A stretch of DNA of 10,252 nt from Prosthecobacter debontii (GTDB lineage: Bacteria > Verrucomicrobiota > Verrucomicrobiia > Verrucomicrobiales > Akkermansiaceae): assembly GCA_945883455.1 (NCBI GenBank), contig CAMCXJ010000069.1, forward strand, positions 1 through 10,252, read 5' to 3'. This document shows, one piece after another, positions 6,233 to 10,252 of this stretch. How positions within the stretch are numbered: position 1 is the stretch's first letter; every line of letters starts with the position of its first letter. Below the pieces are notes generated by a model that was not told the origin of the DNA, made no database searches, and was given only the letters and a program-made list of their open reading frames with translations. The translations under genes were made by a program, and so were the position numbers.

Positions 6233-7111
6233 TTGAAAACCATCCTCATCAGTTCCGCCCTCTCGCTCGCCATCGGTTTTACCTTCGGCTGGCTGAGCAA
6301 ATCCGCCTCGACGGATCTCGAAAGCTTCGTCCCGCAGACCGGGCAGAACACCCCCACCCCACGCCCGCCCGCATCCACACCCAACGCACCGCCCGAGCGT
6401 GTTCTGCCCGAGCGCCCCTCATCCGTCAGCCCAACGCATGCCCCACCCATCGGCACCGCCACCGTGCCTGGAGAGCCCACCCGAGCGGATCGCGCGAAAT
6501 GGATGCGCCTCATCGAAGTGCTCGGCCTCAACCCCGACCAAGCGAAAGCCCTGGAAGCCGCCATGGCGGAATCGTTGCCAAAGTTAGAGACCGGGAAATC
6601 TCCCGAAATCAGCTACATTGAAGCTGGTGCTGTCCTAGAGAAAAATATCCTCGCGTTGCTCGACGCCGATCAGCGGAAAGCCTTCGCCGATATGCAGCGC
6701 CGGGCGATCGACAATCGCATCGAGCTCAGCGCCCAGCAAACCTACATGCAGGAACTCGGCGAACTCGATCTCATGCCGGAACAGCGAGCCCTGGCTCTCG
6801 ATTTGTTGCGCGACCGGGCAAAGCAACTCTCCGCGGACATCCCTTCCAGCGCTCGCTTGCTCCTCACTGGATCGTTCCTCCCGGTTAGCGAAAGGAATTT
6901 TTCCGAGGACGCCATCCGCCTCCTCCGGCAGCTTTCCCCGCAATACAGCGGCGATGCAGCCCTCGACAAGCTTGCCGAAAAGCGCCGCGTCGAAGCTGAG
7001 GAGAAAGCCAAGCTTTTCGAGGAAGTTCTCACCCCCGCCCAGTTCGAACTCTACCGCTCACGCCTCTCCCAGAGCGCTGAGATCCTCGACCAACTCCGCA
7101 CCGGCGAGTGA
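6233..7111 (+). CDS. Membrane-anchored periplasmic protein with LTPxQ-like repeats
   Basis: A 292-residue protein I cannot place by name. It has an N-terminal anchor (MKTILISSALSLAIGFTFGW, 1-20), a Pro/Thr/Ser-rich spacer (about 34-83) and a helical, charged remainder. Four evenly styled turns stand out: LNPDQAKAL (99-107), LDADQRKAF (143-151), LMPEQRALAL (180-189) and LTPAQFELY (266-274). These resemble the LTxxQ motifs of Spy/CpxP-type periplasmic chaperones, though the spacing and length differ, so a chaperone or envelope-stress role is only a guess. The TTG start is chosen because it gives the signal anchor directly with Lys2; no ATG is suitable. It lies 14 bases after rpe, so co-transcription is likely, although the two functions are not obviously related. 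The orientation should place the bulk outside the inner membrane. Confidence 0.78.
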   Translation: MKTILISSALSLAIGFTFGWLSKSASTDLESFVPQTGQNTPTPRPPASTPNAPPERVLPERPSSVSPTHAPPIGTATVPGEPTRADRAKWMRLIEVLGLNPDQAKALEAAMAESLPKLETGKSPEISYIEAGAVLEKNILALLDADQRKAFADMQRRAIDNRIELSAQQTYMQELGELDLMPEQRALALDLLRDRAKQLSADIPSSARLLLTGSFLPVSERNFSEDAIRLLRQLSPQYSGDAALDKLAEKRRVEAEEKAKLFEEVLTPAQFELYRSRLSQSAEILDQLRTGE

Positions 7112-7125
7112 TTTCCCGTTTCCAT

Positions 7126-7154
7126 TTGAAACCCCGCCGCCCTCTCTGTAGCTT
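7126..7154 (+). promoter_or_regulatory. Candidate promoter of the pRiA4b ORF-3-like gene
   Basis: TTGAAA (7126-7131, 5 of 6 consensus) and TAGCTT (7149-7154, 3 of 6) are separated by exactly 17 bases. The predicted transcription start falls at about 7161, which is the first base of the ATG, implying a leaderless message. No Shine-Dalgarno is present, which agrees with this reading. Confidence 0.42.
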
Positions 7155-7160
7155 ACTGCC

Positions 7161-7715
7161 ATGTCAAAAAAATCCGGTGCCGAGCGCGTGGTGATGAAAG
7201 TCTTCACCTATGGGATCCAGCCGAAGGTCTGGCGCGTATTTTCCATCTCTTCCTCCGTCACTTTTCTCGAGCTGAGCGATGCCATCCAGGCCGCCATGGG
7301 CTGGGAAAACAAGCACCCACACGAGTTCCGCCACGGCAAGGGCAAGCGCCTTGTTGATGTGATCGGTCCCGTTGGCCTTCAAGATCAAACACTCGGCGAT
7401 TTCCAGGACGAGGCCGTGGTCACCGTGGCCGACTACATCGGACGCAAACGTCTGCCCATGCGCATGCTTTATCGTTACGACTTCGCCGACGAGTGGATCC
7501 ATGAGGTCGTCTTCGAGAAACGCGAGGAAGGCGAGGGCGGCCCGCAAATGGTCGATGGCGGCCGCGCCTGCCCACCGGAGGATTTCGGCGGAACCTTCCA
7601 GTTCATGCAGGCTCTCGCCGGTGAGATCGAGTGGGCCAAACCCGGCTACGATCCCAGCGCCTTCGACATCGCCGCGGTGGACTTTGCGAAAAAGGTGTCG
7701 CGCAACCGCAGGTAA
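7161..7715 (+). CDS. Plasmid pRiA4b ORF-3-like protein
   Basis: A 184-residue protein of the family first noted as ORF-3 on Agrobacterium plasmid pRiA4b. The diagnostic strings are present: PKVWRVFSI (21-29, usually P.IWRR), FLELSDAIQAAMGWENKHPHEF (35-56) by position, LYRYDFADEWIHEV (103-116, family YDFGD.W.H.I) and GGRACPPEDFGG (133-144). The biochemical function of the family is unknown. Its members are soluble and found both on plasmids and in chromosomes, often next to mobile or toxin-like genes, which is not the case here. The usual YDFGD glycine is Ala here (YDFAD). The ATG at 7161 fits the family start, after a Lys/Ser-rich lead of about 10 residues. It lies 49 bases after the LTPxQ gene but has its own likely promoter. 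Confidence 0.85.
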   Translation: MSKKSGAERVVMKVFTYGIQPKVWRVFSISSSVTFLELSDAIQAAMGWENKHPHEFRHGKGKRLVDVIGPVGLQDQTLGDFQDEAVVTVADYIGRKRLPMRMLYRYDFADEWIHEVVFEKREEGEGGPQMVDGGRACPPEDFGGTFQFMQALAGEIEWAKPGYDPSAFDIAAVDFAKKVSRNRR

Positions 7716-7928
7716 TTTTCCCTACCCTGCTAGATACCGTTAGCAAAAATTCCTGAAAAAAACCAAGTAGAATTCCTAAATACATGAGTTGAACTATGGA
7801 CAGGGGAGGTTTGCATCCGGCAGAAAGCTTCTGCAAAAAATGAATGAAATGGATGAAATCCCGTCAACCCTCGGGTGATGGGCAATCTCTGCTTTCCTTT
7901 TTATCCCGGAATCCTAACGTTGAGATTA
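7716..7928. other. AT-rich intergenic stretch with small repeats
   Basis: No gene is supported in these 213 bases. Visible items are a weak stem TGCTA/TAGCA (7728-7732 and 7741-7745) just after the previous stop, followed by an A-run; a direct repeat AATTCCT at 7748-7754 and 7771-7777; a perfect 6-bp hairpin GCAGAA-AGC-TTCTGC (7820-7834) followed by six A; and two 9-base near-copies ATGAAATGG and ATGAAATCC (7844-7861). The hairpin has its A-run on the wrong side for a plus-strand terminator. The promoter of the next gene is presumably here but no clear hexamers stand out. Confidence 0.5.
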
Positions 7929-8654
7929 ATGAAGAGAGGAATTGCTGCATTGCTCCCGTTTGTATTCGCCTTAGCCTTGTGCTTCCCCGGAGAGGCCAAG
8001 GGCCAGCGGAAATCTCTATTGAACTCGGAGCCAGGTGTGATCTACCTCGCAGACGTTCTGAAAGCGCCGATCAAGCTGAAGGTAGTCAAAGAGGCCGCCG
8101 TTTTCTCAGACAAGGAAGGCAAGAACCGCCTAGGTTTCCTAAAGGCAAACCAGACGGTGGAGCTAGAGGGTATGACGGAAAAAGCCTACCGCGTGCGCGG
8201 CCAAGGTAGGACGAACAACGGCATCGTCGGCTGGGTAGGGCCACCTGCGTTCTCACACCCGGAGGCAGACTTTGTAATAAAGCTCAGGCAGCTCTACGAC
8301 CGCCAAATTGCCGTAAACAAGATCATCGATGATAAGGGTATTGCCATCGGTATGACGCTGGATGAGGTAGAGAAATCCCGCGGAAAGCCGACTAAGACGT
8401 CCGTCCGCCGCACGGCGAAGGGCATGGTCGGGAGCTGGGATTACATCGATTACGACGAGATCAAGCACTACGTTACTCGTATCGACCCGGTCTCGGGCCA
8501 GGCTTTTCGACAGCTTTCCCATGTGACACGCGAGGAGAAGGGCAAGACGATGGTGGAGTTTGAGGATGGGCTGGTCACCGCGTTGCAGGAGGACGAGGAC
8601 AACGGTCCGGGCAATATCCGAATCATTATCCCGCCCCTGGTGTTCGGCTGGTAG
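7929..8654 (+). CDS. Exported protein with SH3-like and BamE/SmpA-like domains
   Basis: A 241-residue secreted or periplasmic protein of unknown function. The ATG at 7929 is chosen because it opens a clean signal peptide (MKRGIAALLPFVFALALCF, 1-19), likely cut near AKG-Q (23-26); an upstream GTG at 7875 would bury it behind 18 residues. Cys18 does not sit in a good lipobox. Residues 47-106 look like a bacterial SH3-like domain, from LKAPIKLKV (44-52) to NNGIVGWVGPPAF (97-108). Residues 137-219 carry the BamE/SmpA-style opening GIAIGMTLDEVEKSRGKPT (137-155), an aromatic strand GSWDYIDY (168-175) and VEFEDGLVTAL (209-219). This pairing suggests an envelope or cell-wall binding role, but that is inference. 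There is only a weak GAG ahead of the start. The next gene is convergent. Confidence 0.78.
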   Translation: MKRGIAALLPFVFALALCFPGEAKGQRKSLLNSEPGVIYLADVLKAPIKLKVVKEAAVFSDKEGKNRLGFLKANQTVELEGMTEKAYRVRGQGRTNNGIVGWVGPPAFSHPEADFVIKLRQLYDRQIAVNKIIDDKGIAIGMTLDEVEKSRGKPTKTSVRRTAKGMVGSWDYIDYDEIKHYVTRIDPVSGQAFRQLSHVTREEKGKTMVEFEDGLVTALQEDEDNGPGNIRIIIPPLVFGW

Positions 8655-8660
8655 GCAGAC

Positions 8661-8682
8661 TTCGAAAGGCCGTGCCTTTGAA
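8661..8682. terminator. Hairpin directly after the SH3/BamE-like gene
   Basis: AAAGGC (8665-8670) and GCCTTT (8674-8679) pair around a 3-base loop, and TTC (8661-8663) with GAA (8680-8682) extends the stem past one bulged G. It begins 7 bases after the TAG stop, a typical terminator position. No T-run follows, so it may be a weak or factor-assisted terminator. Confidence 0.4.
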
Positions 8683-8694
8683 CAGAAGGTTAGC

Positions 8695-8772
8695 GCAAGA
8701 TTTCGCCACAACGACTTGGGGCAAGATTTCGCCACAACGACCTGAGGCAAGATTCCTCAGCCACGATTCATT
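8695..8772. repeat. 26-base tandem repeat, two good copies and a decayed third
   Basis: Unit 1 (8695-8720) and unit 2 (8721-8746) share 24 of 26 bases, both opening with GCAAGATTTCGCCACAACGA. A third unit (8747-8772) keeps the first eight bases and a later ACGA in register but is otherwise changed. CAAG near the start and CTTG near the end of unit 1 can pair with each other or across the unit junction. The array sits in the 141-base gap between convergent genes. There are no spacers between units, so it is not a CRISPR array. Confidence 0.85.
8742..8760. repeat. GC-rich hairpin at the repeat unit 2/3 junction
   Basis: CTGAGG (8742-8747) and CCTCAG (8755-8760) form a perfect 6-bp stem around a 7-base loop. 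It spans the join between the second and third repeat units and lies 36 bases from the stop of the minus-strand gene. It could act as a transcription stop for either convergent gene, though no T-tract follows on either strand. Confidence 0.4.
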
Positions 8773-8795
8773 ACGAAAGAACTTTTGCAGACGGT

Positions 8796-10252
8796 CTATG
8801 GGCCTTGACGCGCGCCGTTCTGGTAAATCCCTTCAGATTGCTCGAGGGTGAGATCGTAAATCAACCCCTGAAGCGGAACCCGCATCAGGATCCGTCCCGA
8901 GACATCCCTCAGGGGATAGATATCCTTGAGCTTGGGTGCTTTATCAAAACTCTCCTTCGGCAGGCTGACTTCGACATCACCCTGATAACGAAGGGCTCGT
9001 GACAGACGCTCCGCAGTAACTTCCTGCAATCTACGGTTCTCGATATTGATTCCCAGTTTTTCGAAAAGGGTTTCGTCACCCTGTTTTATGAAGCCTTGTC
9101 GCTGCGCCTCATCACCTTGTTGGGCCGCTCCCTCCAAAGTTATCTCCAGATTGTCGCGGTTTTCCAATTCCTCATCACTGAGGACACCTGATTCATCGTA
9201 AACACTAGACAGGGATTCGGTGGAGGATTGAATCTCTTCGGGGGTTGACGGGCGCACAACTAGACTGCCTTTCATCCGGAATAATTCGCCTGCTATCAAA
9301 TCCAATCGAGAAATTTCCACCCTGCCCGCATGGGTTTTCATACGGAAGCTCCCCTTGCGGAATTCGATGCGCCGGTAATTGTTGAACGCATCTACCACGC
9401 TGATCGCCCGTAAGATGTGTATGCGGTCACGAATCGTGATGAAATCCTCACCCTCGAGATTCAAATCTCCCTCGAAACCCACGCCTTCCGAGGAGTTTGT
9501 GGAGCCGAACACTTTAAACTCGGAGGATACCTTACCTTCCACAAAGTTACGGATCGCGATCGGTAACAGGCCTGACAAGTTGACATTACGCACCTTGATA
9601 TTTCCGCTGATCTCAGGGCGATCTCCCGCCTTAACTTCTATGTCATGAAACGTAACAGACCCTTCATTTTTTTTGAAAACCGCCTTCTCGATGATGAACC
9701 CATCTTTACCGACTTGAACAACCAGATCCTCAATTTCCAGGCGTTTAAGCCAGTTCTGAGAAAAAGTCCCCCCCCTGAACCGGAGCTTCCAGCCATCGGG
9801 CAAGCGGTCAACAGTCATATTACTGTTGATAATGGAACCGCGAGTGCGATCCGAATAACCCCACCTGATGGACATATCCTTCACCACTATGGATTGCAAT
9901 TTCAGGCCGCCCATTTCTTGAAAATAAACATCGGCCATTTCTTTAGCGGTCTCAGGCGAGTCCGAACCGGCACGCAGGGACAAATCGACGCGTGATATGT
10001 TGATTATGCCGGGATCCCAAACCTCACTCAATCCAGTAAAGATACCGCGCTTGCATTTCAAATTACGCATCTCCAGTTCCGAAAAGAAAGTGCCCTCCTT
10101 GCCGGTCAATGCGAGGCGACCGATGGTAAACTGCCCGCGGCTGCTGACCAATCCCTGCATCTGGAGTTCCACGCCGCCAAGCCTTTTTAAAAATGCGTCC
10201 TCTATCTCTTGTTGGAAGGACACGGATTCGGTTTGTTTGATTAGAAAGACGA
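8796..10252 (-). CDS. AsmA-like envelope protein, C-terminal part (5' end outside window)
   Basis: At least 485 residues of a protein whose start lies beyond the right edge. A GTG at 10223 is possible, but the frame stays open upstream and reads VFLIKQTE into it, so I treat it as internal. Numbered from that GTG, residues 14-325 are made of short beta strands like those of AsmA/TamB-type proteins, which bridge the inner and outer membranes. The stretch SGNIKVRNVNLSGLLP (206-221), VEGKVSSEFKVFG (228-240), a helix RIHILRAISVVDAFNNYRRI (267-286), then GSFRMKTHAGRVEISRLDLI (291-310) and MKGSLVVRP (317-325) matches the AsmA C-terminal pattern. An acidic, Ser/Glu-rich linker (326-360) and a final domain ending in GRILMRVPLQGLIYDL (443-458) follow. 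An N-terminal membrane anchor is expected outside the window. The assignment is by pattern and moderate in certainty. Confidence 0.68.
   Translation of the reverse strand, partial: VFLIKQTESVSFQQEIEDAFLKRLGGVELQMQGLVSSRGQFTIGRLALTGKEGTFFSELEMRNLKCKRGIFTGLSEVWDPGIINISRVDLSLRAGSDSPETAKEMADVYFQEMGGLKLQSIVVKDMSIRWGYSDRTRGSIINSNMTVDRLPDGWKLRFRGGTFSQNWLKRLEIEDLVVQVGKDGFIIEKAVFKKNEGSVTFHDIEVKAGDRPEISGNIKVRNVNLSGLLPIAIRNFVEGKVSSEFKVFGSTNSSEGVGFEGDLNLEGEDFITIRDRIHILRAISVVDAFNNYRRIEFRKGSFRMKTHAGRVEISRLDLIAGELFRMKGSLVVRPSTPEEIQSSTESLSSVYDESGVLSDEELENRDNLEITLEGAAQQGDEAQRQGFIKQGDETLFEKLGINIENRRLQEVTAERLSRALRYQGDVEVSLPKESFDKAPKLKDIYPLRDVSGRILMRVPLQGLIYDLTLEQSEGIYQNGARQGP

Noticed and set aside
7820..7834. 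GCAGAA/TTCTGC hairpin as an intrinsic terminator
   Set aside because: It is followed by A rather than T on the plus strand, and lies 100 bases beyond the preceding stop.
7844..8209. Plus-strand ORF overlapping the exported protein in another frame
   Set aside because: It is Arg/Pro-rich with no motif, while the overlapping frame has a signal peptide and domain-like patterns.
8253..8750. Minus-strand ORF whose first residues translate the 26-base repeat
   Set aside because: Most of it lies opposite the SH3/BamE-like gene, and its repeated N-terminus only reflects the tandem repeat.
8695..8772. CRISPR array
   Set aside because: The 26-base units are directly adjacent with no unique spacers, there are fewer than three good copies, and no cas gene is present.
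1..10252. tRNA, rRNA or riboswitch genes
   Set aside because: No cloverleaf-like arm set, conserved rRNA string or known riboswitch core was seen by eye in the gaps between genes.

Overview
The window looks like chromosomal DNA of a Verrucomicrobiota bacterium, probably near Verrucomicrobiae. This rests on remembered family resemblance, not a search. The clues are a long-type PurF C-terminus of the kind shared with Bacteroidota, a long RAYT-type (REP-associated tyrosine) transposase in the form common in Verrucomicrobiota, a general lack of Shine-Dalgarno sequences, and moderately GC-rich coding DNA. No rRNA, tRNA or CRISPR array was found.

Layout: (1) 2-901, the 3' end of purF (purine synthesis), running into the window from the left. 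(2) 1024-1524, tadA (tRNA wobble adenosine deaminase) on the minus strand, convergent with purF. (3) 1648-2889, an HI0933/BaiN-type flavoprotein, divergent from tadA. (4) 3030-4157, a RAYT transposase on the minus strand, visibly more AT-rich than its neighbours and flanked by short repeats. (5) 4268-5461, a protein of unrecognised family with a cupin-type metal site resembling cysteine dioxygenase. (6) 5550-6218, rpe (ribulose-phosphate 3-epimerase), followed 14 bases later by (7) 6233-7111, a membrane-anchored protein with four LTPxQ-like motifs. (8) 7161-7715, a pRiA4b ORF-3-like protein with its own recognisable promoter. (9) 7929-8654, an exported protein combining an SH3-like and a BamE/SmpA-like domain. 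(10) 8655-8795, a short convergent gap holding a 26-base tandem repeat and two hairpins. (11) 8796-10252, the C-terminal part of an AsmA-like protein on the minus strand, open past the right edge.

The genes do not form one pathway. purF, tadA and rpe are housekeeping genes. Genes 5-7 point the same way with short gaps and may be co-transcribed. Genes 7, 9 and 11 all encode envelope-directed proteins. No intact multi-gene defence or mobile system is present. The items most worth following up are the cupin protein, with its ribosome-binding site in a hairpin loop, the 26-base tandem repeat, the RAYT locus, and promoters placed so close to start codons that their transcripts should be nearly leaderless.
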